Part shown: positions 8,877 through 17,784 of the stretch, piece after piece | How the letters are laid out: every line of letters begins with the position of its first letter | Numbering within the stretch: the first letter of the stretch is position 1 | Assembly: GCF_000369625.1 (NCBI RefSeq) | Contig: NZ_KB850113.1 | Location: 1,123,343-1,187,342, forward strand | Direction: 5' to 3' | Length of the DNA stretch: 64,000 nt | DNA from: Acinetobacter variabilis | Lineage (GTDB): Bacteria > Pseudomonadota > Gammaproteobacteria > Pseudomonadales > Moraxellaceae | Translations under genes and position numbers: made by a program | Notes under the pieces: model-generated | What the model was told of the DNA's origin: nothing | What the model saw: the letters and a program-made list of their open reading frames with translations, nothing else | Databases searched by the model: none

Positions 8877-9251
8877 ATGCGAAAAATTATTCAATACGAC
8901 CCGATATGTAAAAACTTTCTTTTGAGGCTCACCATCCTCAAATCCATGATGTATTGTGGCGTTTTGTGGGGCGTCTATCATCAGGGTTGGGCGATGATGC
9001 GCGATCAGGAAGATTATATTTTTCCATTCTGGCTTAATTCTCTGGATGCCAAAAATTATGCCAAGGAACATTGGCCAGGTTATGTACCACGTAGAATCAA
9101 CCCCGAAGATTTTGAAAACAACTTATTACCTACACTGTCCCGATTAGCCGTGACACCTACTTTATGTAGCGGTAATGGCACTAAACTAAAATTATCAATT
9201 CCACAGATGCGCCACCTGTTTTTTTCACAACAAAGACTGCACTTCGCCTAA
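8877..9251 (+). CDS. DUF2750 family protein
   Basis: 124 residues, small and cytosolic. The order VLWGVYHQGWAMMRDQEDYIFPFWLNSLDAKNYAKEHWPGYVPRRINPEDFENNLLPTL, given here only as family landmarks, is the DUF2750 pattern: a Trp-Gly turn, GWA, a (F/L)PxW segment and an Asp/Glu-rich helix near the end. The family has no established function. No ribosome-binding site stands out before ATG 8877, so the exact start is uncertain. Confidence 0.75.
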   Translation: MRKIIQYDPICKNFLLRLTILKSMMYCGVLWGVYHQGWAMMRDQEDYIFPFWLNSLDAKNYAKEHWPGYVPRRINPEDFENNLLPTLSRLAVTPTLCSGNGTKLKLSIPQMRHLFFSQQRLHFA

Positions 9252-9351
9252 AAACATGTTATTTATAAAGACATAAAATAGACACCTAGAGATGTTCAGT
9301 TGGATACATACTCTAGGACTAATAACAATTAGATAAAAAGGACTCAATAGA

Positions 9352-9783
9352 ATGACCAACGTAGCACAAGTGCTCGGTGATAAAGTACATCAGGCAGTTT
9401 ATACCATCCGTCCAGACTCTACAGTTTTAGAAGCAATTACCCTGATGGCAGAAAAAGGAATTGGGGCGCTGGTCGTTACCCACGAAGACAGTGTGGTCGG
9501 CATTTTGTCAGAGCGTGATTACACCCGTAAAATCGCATTGATGCAAAGAACCTCTTTTGATACCACAGTCAATGAAATTATGACACCTAAAGTCATAACC
9601 GTGACTTCTGCAACTTCTGTTGAAGACTGCTTAGCATTAATGACTGACCGCCATTTACGTCACTTACCTGTAGTTGAAAATGACAAACTGATTGGTCTGA
9701 TTTCGATTGGTGACTTGGTCAAAGCTGCAATGGAAGATCAACGTAAACTGATTGATCAGTTACAACAATATATTTCAGGCTAA
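9352..9783 (+). CDS. CBS-domain protein
   Basis: 143 residues made almost entirely of two CBS domains (about residues 9-70 and 75-135). Typical elements are the loop GIGALVVTHEDSVVGILSERDY, then MTPKVITV and HLRHLPVVENDKLIGLISIGDLVK. CBS pairs bind adenosine nucleotides and act as energy sensors. A free-standing CBS pair like this usually has an unknown partner. It is followed by a bidirectional terminator shared with convergent trpB. Confidence 0.9.
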   Translation: MTNVAQVLGDKVHQAVYTIRPDSTVLEAITLMAEKGIGALVVTHEDSVVGILSERDYTRKIALMQRTSFDTTVNEIMTPKVITVTSATSVEDCLALMTDRHLRHLPVVENDKLIGLISIGDLVKAAMEDQRKLIDQLQQYISG

Positions 9784-9870
9784 AATTCTTTCTTATTTCA
9801 ATACGTGAATTAAATTCCAAAATGTCATTACAAACAAATAACAATGCAATATCAAAACCAGATCAGATAT

Positions 9871-9904
9871 AAAAAATCCCAGTCTTAAGACTGGGATTTT
9901 TTTT
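9871..9904. terminator. Bidirectional terminator between the CBS gene and trpB
   Basis: AAAATCCCAGTC, loop TTAA, GACTGGGATTTT, with A-run before and T-run after. It can therefore terminate both the + strand CBS gene and the - strand trpB. Confidence 0.9.
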
Positions 9905-9924
9905 GATTATGACTATAAATCAAA

Positions 9925-11130
9925 TTAAAGACCGAGTTTCTCTGCGACATAATCAGAGTCTTTATCACCACGACCTGAAAGATTCACTACAATCTTAGTC
10001 TCTTTAGGCAGTTTACCCGCTTCACGAATTGCCCAAGCCACTGCATGTGAACTTTCTAATGCTGGCACAATTCCCTCAACGCGTGACAGGGTCATAAAGG
10101 CATCCAGACACTCCTGATCTGTTGCCGTAGTGTATTCCACACGACCCAGATCTTTAAGCAGGCTGTGCTGTGGCCCTACGCCTGGATAATCCAGGCCAGA
10201 AGCAATCGAATGCACAGGTAAAGGTTCACCCTGCTCATCTTCAAGCACATAGCAGGCCATACCATGCAACTGGCTTGGTTTACCCAAAGTCAGCGTTGCG
10301 GAATGCTTATCAGTATTTAGGCCATGACCAGCAGGTTCTACCCCTACCAGTTTCACTTCTGGATCATTCAGGAATGCCGTGAATGCACCCATGGCATTTG
10401 AACCACCACCCACACATGCCACCACATAGTCTGGGTTTGCACCGAAGCGTTCATTGGTTTGAACCTTGATTTCATCGCCAATAATGGACTGGAAATCACG
10501 CACCATCATTGGGAATGGATGCGGTCCTACCACCGAACCAATCGCATAGATATAGTTTTTCGGATCTTTCAAGTATTCTTCAAAAGCACTGTCGACTGCA
10601 TCTTTAAGGGTTGCTGTACCACGAGTCACAGAAATCAGCTTAGCACCCAAGATTTTCATCTTAACGACATTTGGATGTTCTTTTTCGATATCCACTTGGC
10701 CCATATGAATTTCACATGGACTACCCACCAAGGCACATGCAGTGGCTAATGCCACACCATGCTGACCTGCACCGGTTTCTGCAATGACTTTGGTTTTACC
10801 CATATATTTCGCCAGCAGTGCTTCACCCAGGCAGTGATTGATTTTATGTGCACCGGTATGATTCAGGTCTTCACGCTTCAGATAAATCTGTGCCCCACCT
10901 AACTGGTCAGAAAGGCGTTTAGCATGAAACAAAGGACTAGGACGGCCGACATAATTGGCAAACAGGTCTTTTAATTCATTCTGGAATTCTTCAGTTTGAC
11001 GGATTTCCTGATAGGCAACATTGATGTCATCCATGGCCTGTTTTAGCTCTGGTGGAATGAACTGACCACCATATTGACCAAAGAAACCCTCTTCGTTGGG
11101 CAACGCAATACCATTAATTTGATGAGCCAT
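9925..11130 (-). CDS. trpB: Tryptophan synthase beta chain (TrpB), stand-alone copy
   Basis: 401 residues. A PLP enzyme that condenses indole and serine to tryptophan. [12 protein letters not shown] holds the PLP lysine (K96), AETGAGQHG the catalytic Glu118, GGGSNAMG (241-248) the phosphate-binding loop, and NLSGRGDKD the C-terminal pyridine-contact serine. Length and domain order are normal for TrpB1. Two things are odd. No trpA lies next to it: the downstream neighbour is a convergent CBS gene and the upstream neighbours are in other pathways. Also, the segment usually ERQxxNVFRMxLLG is [14 protein letters not shown] here. AGGAATTATT precedes the ATG. It may be a second TrpB in this genome. 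Confidence 0.93.
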   Translation of the reverse strand: MAHQINGIALPNEEGFFGQYGGQFIPPELKQAMDDINVAYQEIRQTEEFQNELKDLFANYVGRPSPLFHAKRLSDQLGGAQIYLKREDLNHTGAHKINHCLGEALLAKYMGKTKVIAETGAGQHGVALATACALVGSPCEIHMGQVDIEKEHPNVVKMKILGAKLISVTRGTATLKDAVDSAFEEYLKDPKNYIYAIGSVVGPHPFPMMVRDFQSIIGDEIKVQTNERFGANPDYVVACVGGGSNAMGAFTAFLNDPEVKLVGVEPAGHGLNTDKHSATLTLGKPSQLHGMACYVLEDEQGEPLPVHSIASGLDYPGVGPQHSLLKDLGRVEYTTATDQECLDAFMTLSRVEGIVPALESSHAVAWAIREAGKLPKETKIVVNLSGRGDKDSDYVAEKLGL

Positions 11131-11237
11131 AATAATTCCTGAATATTGGAATAAGGTATAACAAGTGACTTTATACTAGAATAATTCGTTTTAAAGCACT
11201 AATAACTATAGATAAAGTCACTTATAGATAAATGGAA

Positions 11238-12425
11238 TCAACGCGCCAGATATTTGGTCATATCCTCAATACCTTTTAAGGTCATTGGAAACATATGATC
11301 TTCAAAGATTTGCTTAATCAGGCCAATAGTATGCGTGTAATGCCAGTATTTTTCGTCTTCAGGATTGAGCCAGGCGGTTTTATCAAAATGTTGACGTAGA
11401 CGCTGTAACCAGACCTGTCCTGCCTCATCATTCATATATTCGACCGAACCACCGACGGAGTTCAACTCATAGGGTGCCATGCTGGCATCACCCACTACAA
11501 TCACCCGGTAATCCCGTCCATAGGTATTGAACAGATCCCAGGTATTCATGCGCGAGCTGGAACGACGGACATTATCTTTCCAGACATAGTCGTACAGACA
11601 GTTATGGAAATAGAAATATTCCAGAGTCTTAAATTCGGTCTTGGCTGCGCTAAACAGTTTTTCACACTGAGCGATATGCGCATCCATCGATCCGCCGATA
11701 TCAAACAGCATTAAAACTTTAATGCGGTTACGTCGCTCTGGTACCAGCTGAACATCCAGAATCCCCTGTTTGGCGGTTTCACGAATAGTGCTATCAATAT
11801 CCAGCTCTTCAGCCGCACCCTGACGGGCGAACTTACGCAAACGGCGCAGTGCCATCTGCATCTGACGACTACCAAGAATCTGATCATCATCCAGATTACG
11901 GTATTGACGCTGTTCCCAGACTTTGACGGCGGAACGTTTACGCCCCGGCCCGCCAATGCGCACACCTTCAGGATGATCACCATAGGCACCAAATGGCGAT
12001 GTGCCACCAGTACCAATCATCTTATTCCCGCCCTGATGTTTTTTATGCTGTTCACGCAAGCGCTCTTCCAGCATTTTCATCAGTTCTTCCAGCGACCCGG
12101 CTTTTTTCAGTTCTTCACGCTGTTCAGGAGTCAAGTGCTTCTCGATAAGTTCCAGATCAAACCAGTCTTTGGGCAGTTTATGTACCTGATTCAGCAATTC
12201 ATCCAGATCAAAGGTCGCGATACCATCAAAGTAGTCTTTCATGGCAAGATCGAATTTGTCGAAGTAGCGCTCGTCTTTGACCATCACAGTTTTAGCAAGC
12301 TGATAGAACTCGTCCTGATCAGCAAAAACCACGCCTGCCGCCACCGCCTGATTCAGATCAATCAGCTCACGGGTGGAAACTGGTACGCCATATTTTCTGA
12401 GGGTATAAAACAATCGCACAAACAT
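11238..12425 (-). CDS. VWA-domain protein, CoxE-like
   Basis: 395 residues. The N-terminal half (FVRLFYTLRKYGVPVSTRE) is the all-helical part seen in CoxE-type proteins. The C-terminal half is a von Willebrand factor A domain, with the metal site reading FDIGGSMDAH (residues 241-250), i.e. DxGxS rather than the textbook DxSxS. Such proteins pair with MoxR AAA+ ATPases in chaperone-like assembly or metal insertion. The MoxR gene ends 13 bp upstream, so they form one operon. GGGAGAA precedes the ATG. No oxidoreductase target sits beside it, so the client is unknown. Confidence 0.88.
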   Translation of the reverse strand: MFVRLFYTLRKYGVPVSTRELIDLNQAVAAGVVFADQDEFYQLAKTVMVKDERYFDKFDLAMKDYFDGIATFDLDELLNQVHKLPKDWFDLELIEKHLTPEQREELKKAGSLEELMKMLEERLREQHKKHQGGNKMIGTGGTSPFGAYGDHPEGVRIGGPGRKRSAVKVWEQRQYRNLDDDQILGSRQMQMALRRLRKFARQGAAEELDIDSTIRETAKQGILDVQLVPERRNRIKVLMLFDIGGSMDAHIAQCEKLFSAAKTEFKTLEYFYFHNCLYDYVWKDNVRRSSSRMNTWDLFNTYGRDYRVIVVGDASMAPYELNSVGGSVEYMNDEAGQVWLQRLRQHFDKTAWLNPEDEKYWHYTHTIGLIKQIFEDHMFPMTLKGIEDMTKYLAR

Positions 12426-12438
12426 GCGTGTTTCTCCC

Positions 12439-13290
12439 TTAGCGACGCGACATAAAGGCTAGACGTTCAAGCAGCTGTACATCCTGCTCATTTTTGATCA
12501 GCGCGCCGTACAAAGGCGGGATCGCTTTGGACTTGTCGTTATTTCTTAAAATGTCTTCCGGCATATCATCTGCCATGAGTAGGCTTAGCCAGTCGATCAG
12601 TTCTGAAGTTGAAGGTGGTTTTTTCAAGCCTGGAATCTGGCGTAACTTGAAGAAAACTTGCAAAGCTTCATTCACCAGTGTTGCCGAAATATTCTCAAAA
12701 TGTACATCGATAATTTCACGCATGGTCGCTTCATCCGGAAACTCGATATAGTGGAAGAAACAACGGCGCAAGAATGCATCTGGAAGTTCTTTCTCGTTAT
12801 TTGAAGTGATGATGACAATCGGACGCTGGGTCGCAGTAATGGTTTCACCCGTTTCATAAACGAAGAAAGACATCTTGTCGAGTTCATGCAACAAGTCATT
12901 TGGGAACTCGATGTCTGCTTTATCAATCTCATCAATCAGCAATACACAGCGTTCTTCACTGGTAAACGCTTCCCAGAGTTTACCCGGCTTGATGTAGTTC
13001 TTGATGTCATAGACACGATCATCACCTAACTGGCTGTCACGCAAGCGTGATACCGCATCATATTCATACAGGCCCTGCTGTGCCTTGGTCGTTGACTTGA
13101 TATGCCAGGTAATCAGCTTCAGTCCCAGACTTTGTGCCACCTGTTCAGCCAACAGGGTTTTACCTGTACCCGGCTCACCTTTGACCAGCAAGGGTTTTTG
13201 CAAACTACGCGCAGCTTTCACAGCCAGTTTTAAACTGTCAGTGGCAATGTACTGATCCGTACCTGAGAATTGTTGAATATCAGCAGACAT
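12439..13290 (-). CDS. MoxR family AAA+ ATPase
   Basis: 283 residues. Walker A is GEPGTGKT (38-45), Walker B is CVLLIDEIDKAD (about 115-126), sensor 1 is in IVIITSNNEKELPDAFLRRC, and the arginine finger follows in the LRRCF segment. The C-terminal lid domain is short. MoxR ATPases act with VWA proteins in maturation of enzyme complexes, and the VWA gene lies 13 bp downstream. A small membrane protein gene ends 21 bp upstream, suggesting one transcript. Confidence 0.93.
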   Translation of the reverse strand: MSADIQQFSGTDQYIATDSLKLAVKAARSLQKPLLVKGEPGTGKTLLAEQVAQSLGLKLITWHIKSTTKAQQGLYEYDAVSRLRDSQLGDDRVYDIKNYIKPGKLWEAFTSEERCVLLIDEIDKADIEFPNDLLHELDKMSFFVYETGETITATQRPIVIITSNNEKELPDAFLRRCFFHYIEFPDEATMREIIDVHFENISATLVNEALQVFFKLRQIPGLKKPPSTSELIDWLSLLMADDMPEDILRNNDKSKAIPPLYGALIKNEQDVQLLERLAFMSRR

Positions 13291-13311
13291 GATTGAACCT
13301 TATTTTTCTAT

Positions 13312-13695
13312 TTACAGCGGTGAACTTTTCTTGTTTGACCCAAGACCCGTTTTACTGGATGCATAGGTCGACCAGCAATAGCCAATCACAGACCCGATAC
13401 CAATGACAAATAAAATAAGTGACGCATTAATCCAAACGAGTTCATATTCCTTGGTCAGAATACCAAATAGCAGCCCGAAAATAGCAGGTGCAACTGAAGC
13501 ATTACTGCCTTCAGAAACGGTTGGAGTCAACAGCACGGCAAAGGCCAATAGCCATAAAAAACCGCCCATTGCCTTTGGTATGCGCTTGGTCACGCCATAC
13601 CAGCAGCCTAACGCAATCAGACTGCCCAGCAGATACACTGCAAACGCAATACTCTGGTCAGGAATTGAGTCCAATACAGCTACAAAACCATTCAT
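13312..13695 (-). CDS. Small polytopic membrane protein of unknown function
   Basis: 127 residues with about four hydrophobic segments: AFAVYLLGSLIALGCWYGV, GGFLWLLAFAVLLTPTV, ASVAPAIFGLLFGIL and ASLILFVIGIGSVIGYCW. The C-terminus is basic and Ser-rich. No family recognised. It is 21 bp from both ycgL and the MoxR gene, so it probably belongs to the same operon and could be a membrane anchor or partner for the MoxR/VWA pair. That role is inference from position only. Confidence 0.75.
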   Translation of the reverse strand: MNGFVAVLDSIPDQSIAFAVYLLGSLIALGCWYGVTKRIPKAMGGFLWLLAFAVLLTPTVSEGSNASVAPAIFGLLFGILTKEYELVWINASLILFVIGIGSVIGYCWSTYASSKTGLGSNKKSSPL

Positions 13696-13716
13696 TTCAC
13701 AACTCCTGAACTGAGC

Positions 13717-14022
13717 TTAAGCTCCACGAAGACCTTCTGGTGCTGGCGCATTCGGGTTAATTAAACCTTCTGGAGGCATTTGCAGGAAGAAACCACGGGT
13801 AGAAATTGAATCCATCACATGTAAAACATTAGCACGTGCTAGTTTACGCGATTCACTCAGTTCAAGATGCATGACAAAAGTCGCACGACCAAACGCAACA
13901 CGTACCGGTTCAGCCAATACCTCTAGTGGTTCAAATGTTTCGGCTTCGTTCTCATCTGCAGGACGCGCCACATAAAGATACATTTCATCTTTTTTGCTAG
14001 ATTTGTAGATAGACACTTGCAT
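13717..14022 (-). CDS. YcgL-domain protein
   Basis: 101 residues. It starts [18 protein letters not shown], the YcgL signature, and ends in a Pro-rich tail ([15 protein letters not shown]). The fold is known from E. coli YcgL; the function is not established. It lies downstream of rnd in the same orientation, a link also found in pseudomonads. It leads a four-gene run, ycgL - membrane protein - moxR-like - VWA, with gaps of 21, 21 and 13 bp. Confidence 0.9.
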   Translation of the reverse strand: MQVSIYKSSKKDEMYLYVARPADENEAETFEPLEVLAEPVRVAFGRATFVMHLELSESRKLARANVLHVMDSISTRGFFLQMPPEGLINPNAPAPEGLRGA

Positions 14023-14151
14023 GTTTCAAACGACTTTTCTGAAAAAACAATCGCAAGGATACATCAAAAAAACGACAGAAACATTAGCCGCTTCAAATGC
14101 ATCAGTCGTGATTTTGTATAATTGCTTTATCTTTAATCAATCCAGTAAAAA

Positions 14152-15294
14152 TCACTCAACTACTTTCATCTGGGTCGACAGATAAGACTCATCCTGATGC
14201 AATACCTTAATTAGTGGCAGAGTTAATAACTCATAGCGCCAGCCGAGCAAGTAGTTTGGCAGATCCTGTTCATCCTTATGACATACTACATGCTGATATA
14301 AGGCATTCAGCCATTTCTTGCGCATCAGCACTTCTTTAGGTACAGAGATTTCATTGGATATATTCTGGATCATTGTTTCGACCTTCTCGCCAATCTCTCT
14401 GGATGAATGGCGGATTGGGCGTGCCAGACGCAGTGGCCAGTCGGCCTGATCAGGCAGGAATTTCAACAGATCAAGAATAGTCTTGCCATGTTCACGGACA
14501 ATATTGGCCCGGATGTCTTTCATCTGACTGAGCTGGAAATTATTGCGCGGGAATTTCTCTACCAGATCAATCATGGTCGAGTTTTTCAGAATGAAGCTGC
14601 GTGGCTGATTCAGCGCCTTGGCAATCTGCTCACGCCATACAGCCAGTTGTTGTAACTGCATTAATTGACGGCGTGAATGACGATAATTACCGACATCCTG
14701 ATAAAGCAAGGCAGTCGGTGTTTCTTCACCAATTTCATGGGTCAAAAAACGGCAATCTTCAAGAGCGAAATCGAGCAGATACTTGCTTTCCAGATCCTGT
14801 TTGACTTTATCCGACAGTTGCACCAGATAATGCACATCATTGGCTGCATACAGCAACTGCTCAGAGCTTAAAGGACGTGCCAGCCAGTTAGAGCGAGTCT
14901 GATCTTTTTCAATATCGACATCCAGCATCTGTTTCAAGGCATTCTGATAGCTGACCTGCAAACCATGTCCGAGGAAAGACATACCGACCTGTGTATCAAA
15001 GACATTGCTCAGAGCTTTTTTCTGGGTGTAATGGTAAATCAGGTCAATGTCTTCACTGCAGGCATGGAAAATATTCTGTTGAGCATTAAAAATCTTGTTC
15101 AGAAATTCACTCAGATCCAGTGTTGTTCCATCCAGCAAATAGACATTGTTATTGACATTGATTTGAAAAACACCAAGTTTTGGCCACAAGGTGTCTACCT
15201 TAATGAATTCTGTATCCAGGCCATAGACCGGATTTTGATCCATAAGGTTCAGGACATGATTTAAGTCGTGCTGATGTTGAATAAATTGAAACAT
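14152..15294 (-). CDS. rnd: Ribonuclease D
   Basis: 380 residues. A 3'-5' exoribonuclease that trims tRNA and other small RNA 3' ends. The DEDD exonuclease motifs are visible: GLDTEF (Asp27, Glu29), CSEDIDL and YAANDVHYL. An HRDC domain follows at about residues 205-290 (QLQQLAVWREQIAKALNQPR). Length is close to E. coli RNase D (375). It is preceded by a stretch of about 190 bp of very AT-rich sequence and followed by ycgL. Confidence 0.95.
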   Translation of the reverse strand: MFQFIQHQHDLNHVLNLMDQNPVYGLDTEFIKVDTLWPKLGVFQINVNNNVYLLDGTTLDLSEFLNKIFNAQQNIFHACSEDIDLIYHYTQKKALSNVFDTQVGMSFLGHGLQVSYQNALKQMLDVDIEKDQTRSNWLARPLSSEQLLYAANDVHYLVQLSDKVKQDLESKYLLDFALEDCRFLTHEIGEETPTALLYQDVGNYRHSRRQLMQLQQLAVWREQIAKALNQPRSFILKNSTMIDLVEKFPRNNFQLSQMKDIRANIVREHGKTILDLLKFLPDQADWPLRLARPIRHSSREIGEKVETMIQNISNEISVPKEVLMRKKWLNALYQHVVCHKDEQDLPNYLLGWRYELLTLPLIKVLHQDESYLSTQMKVVE

Positions 15295-15486
15295 AAAGAC
15301 TGAGTCTAAAATTAGATGCTCGATGAAGCTATATTACCCGATATATAGAATTTTTATATAAAAATGTGACAACCAAATCATACTTTTTGTTCCATATTTT
15401 TTTCGAATATAGCTTATCTAGTAAACATTTTATATTTTTACTAATATATTTTTTATATTATATGTTAAGAGAATATAATTAATATT

Positions 15487-16083
15487 TCACTTAATTCGCA
15501 TCCGGTTATGCACTGCCTGACTCAAAGTATGACTATCGACATACTCCAGTTCTCCACCTTGAGGCACCCCTTGAGCGATACGCGTCATTTGCACTGGTAA
15601 ATGCTTACTGGCTTCAACCAGATAATGTGCGGTTGCCTGTCCTTCGACAGTCGCATTGGTGGCCAGAATTACTTCCTTGATCTGTCCCTGACTTAAGCGT
15701 TGCAGTAAATACGGAATACCGATTTCTTCAGGCCCGATTCCATCTAGAGGTGACAGATGACCACCCAGAACATGATATTTACCACGGAAACTGCCGCTTT
15801 GCTCAATTGCCATGACATCTGCCGGTGACTCCACTACACAAAGCAGTTCATCATCACGCTCAACTGAGGTACAGATATTACAGACTTCATCTTCCGTCAA
15901 TGAATGGCAGATCGAGCATTCATGAATGTGATCGGTTGCTTCAGTCAAGGCATGTGCCAGACCAATCGCCCCTTCACGATTTTTCATGATTAAATGCAAA
16001 GCCATACGCTGGGCCGATTTCGGCCCAACGCTTGGCAAAATGCGTAATGCTTGAACCAGTTGATCAAAACGATCACTAAACAT
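15487..16083 (-). CDS. recR: Recombination mediator RecR
   Basis: 198 residues, normal length. It contains a helix-hairpin-helix segment (LRILPSVGPKSAQRMALHL), a zinc finger with Cys56, Cys59, Cys68 and Cys71 (CSICHSLTEDEVCNIC), and a Toprim domain (LCVVESPADVMAIEQSG, VILATNATVEGQATA). With RecO it loads RecA onto SSB-coated gaps. It lies 13 bp downstream of ybaB in the same orientation, the classical ybaB-recR operon (dnaX is not adjacent here). Confidence 0.97.
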   Translation of the reverse strand: MFSDRFDQLVQALRILPSVGPKSAQRMALHLIMKNREGAIGLAHALTEATDHIHECSICHSLTEDEVCNICTSVERDDELLCVVESPADVMAIEQSGSFRGKYHVLGGHLSPLDGIGPEEIGIPYLLQRLSQGQIKEVILATNATVEGQATAHYLVEASKHLPVQMTRIAQGVPQGGELEYVDSHTLSQAVHNRMRIK

Positions 16084-16096
16084 TGCGCATACTTCC

Positions 16097-16426
16097 TTAG
16101 AATAAACCAGCCAGACCAGGTGGTAAGCCCATACCTGAGTTTGCAGATTTCATTTTCTCTTCAGAGATCACTTCTGCTTGACGCGCTGCATCATTCATCG
16201 CTGCTGCAATCAGATCTTCGATCATATCTGGATCGTCCTGTAACAGTTCAGGATTAATTTCGATACGTTTCACCACATTGCGGCAAGTCATGGTGACTTT
16301 CACCAGACCGCCACCAGCCTCAGCATGCACTTCAGTTTGCGCAAGCTCTTCTTTGGCTTTTTTCATGTTGTTTTCGACTTCTTTTTGCATGCGCTGTGCT
16401 TGCTGCATCAACATATTAATGTTCAT
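16097..16426 (-). CDS. YbaB/EbfC nucleoid-associated protein
   Basis: 109 residues. It opens with a Met/Gln-rich helix ([20 protein letters not shown]) and has the conserved [25 protein letters not shown] sheet region and LIAAAMNDA helix. The family forms dimers that bind DNA and compact the nucleoid. It is co-transcribed with recR, 13 bp downstream. Confidence 0.95.
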   Translation of the reverse strand: MNINMLMQQAQRMQKEVENNMKKAKEELAQTEVHAEAGGGLVKVTMTCRNVVKRIEINPELLQDDPDMIEDLIAAAMNDAARQAEVISEEKMKSANSGMGLPPGLAGLF

Positions 16427-16454
16427 AAAGATCTCCGAACATATATTTATAAAA

Positions 16455-17642
16455 TTAGATTAGATCTAAACCGCGTGTAATGTCGCGAATAATATCATCA
16501 ATCTCTTCCAAACCAACAGAAACGCGAATTAAACCTTCACGAATACCCGCTGCTGCTTTGGCTTCTGGAGACAATTTACCATGCGTGGTTGTTGCCGGAT
16601 GAGTAATCGTTGATTTCACATCACCCAGGTTACCGGTGATTGAAATGAACTGGGTATTGTCAATTACTTTCCAGGCACCTTCACGACCGCCTTTAACTTC
16701 GAAAGATACGATACCACCGAAACCGGTTTGTTGTTTTGCTGCCAGTTCATGACCAACATGTTCAGGTAAACCTGCATAGTAAACTTTTTCTACTTTCGGA
16801 TGTGCATTTAAGAATTCTGCCAGTTTTTGTGCATTGGCAGAATGCTCACGCATACGTAAACGTAAAGTTTCTAGACCTTTCAGGAATACCCAAGCATTGA
16901 ACGGGCTCATAGAAGGACCAGTGGTACGTACATAACCGAAGATTTCTTCAAGCAGTTTGTGGTTACCTACCACAGCGCCACCGAGTGCACGGCCTTGGCC
17001 ATCCAGATATTTAGTCGCAGAATATACGACTAAGTCTGCACCAAATTTGAGTGGTTGTTGTAACACTGGTGTACAGAAGCTATTGTCAATCGCGAGCAAT
17101 GCATCATTGGCATGTGCAATATCTGCCAGAGCCTGAATATCCGCGACTTCAGCCAGTGGGTTTGACGGAGATTCAACAAAGAGTAATTTGGTTTCTGGCT
17201 TGATGGCATTTTTCCATGCATCCAGATCAGTCAGATCGACAAACTCAACTGCGACACCAAATTTAGCCACGTATTTTTCAAATAAAGAGACTGTTGAACC
17301 AAATACGGCGCGTGAACAAATGACATGATCACCTGCTTTCAGGTAAGCCATCGCCACCGCCATAATCGCAGCCATACCAGAGCTGGTCGCAACAGCGCGT
17401 TCTGCGCCTTCTAAAGCAGCCAGACGCTTTTCAAACATGGCAACAGTTGGATTGGTAAAGCGAGAGTAAATATTACCCGGCTCTTGGCCTGAAAATTTTG
17501 CTGCAGCTTCAGCCGCATTTTCATAAACAAATGACGATGTTAGAAAAATCGGTTCACCATGCTCACCCTCAAAGCTACGGGTGTGACCAGTACGGATGGC
17601 TAAAGTTTCTAATTGATAGTTAAAATCGTCTTGCTGGCTCAT
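16455..17642 (-). CDS. metZ: O-succinylhomoserine sulfhydrylase
   Basis: About 395 residues. A Cys/Met-metabolism PLP enzyme that makes homocysteine from O-succinylhomoserine and sulfide. [15 protein letters not shown] carries the PLP lysine (about residue 212), and SRFTNPT and SSGMAA are cofactor contacts. MetZ-like proteins are close to cystathionine gamma-synthase (MetB) and MetY, so the sulfhydrylase call rests on overall resemblance to pseudomonad/Acinetobacter MetZ. The frame opens at a GTG at 17645, but ATG 17642 is the better start. No SAM riboswitch is visible upstream. Confidence 0.88.
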   Translation of the reverse strand: MSQQDDFNYQLETLAIRTGHTRSFEGEHGEPIFLTSSFVYENAAEAAAKFSGQEPGNIYSRFTNPTVAMFEKRLAALEGAERAVATSSGMAAIMAVAMAYLKAGDHVICSRAVFGSTVSLFEKYVAKFGVAVEFVDLTDLDAWKNAIKPETKLLFVESPSNPLAEVADIQALADIAHANDALLAIDNSFCTPVLQQPLKFGADLVVYSATKYLDGQGRALGGAVVGNHKLLEEIFGYVRTTGPSMSPFNAWVFLKGLETLRLRMREHSANAQKLAEFLNAHPKVEKVYYAGLPEHVGHELAAKQQTGFGGIVSFEVKGGREGAWKVIDNTQFISITGNLGDVKSTITHPATTTHGKLSPEAKAAAGIREGLIRVSVGLEEIDDIIRDITRGLDLI

Positions 17643-17784
17643 CACTTTACTTCAGCCCAAAGGCTGCCTTTTGTAAAAAATTGCCATCATTTTGAGCGTC
17701 TAAGCTATTTCAGGTCAAGGCATAATAAGCAATTATTGCTTAGACTTCGACCAATTCTCCTTTATATACGGATAAATTATTTAC

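Noticed and set aside
11904..12455. Long open frame on the + strand opposite the VWA gene
   Set aside because: It is antisense to a clear VWA protein and has Phe/Gln-rich composition with no family features, so it is a shadow of the real gene.
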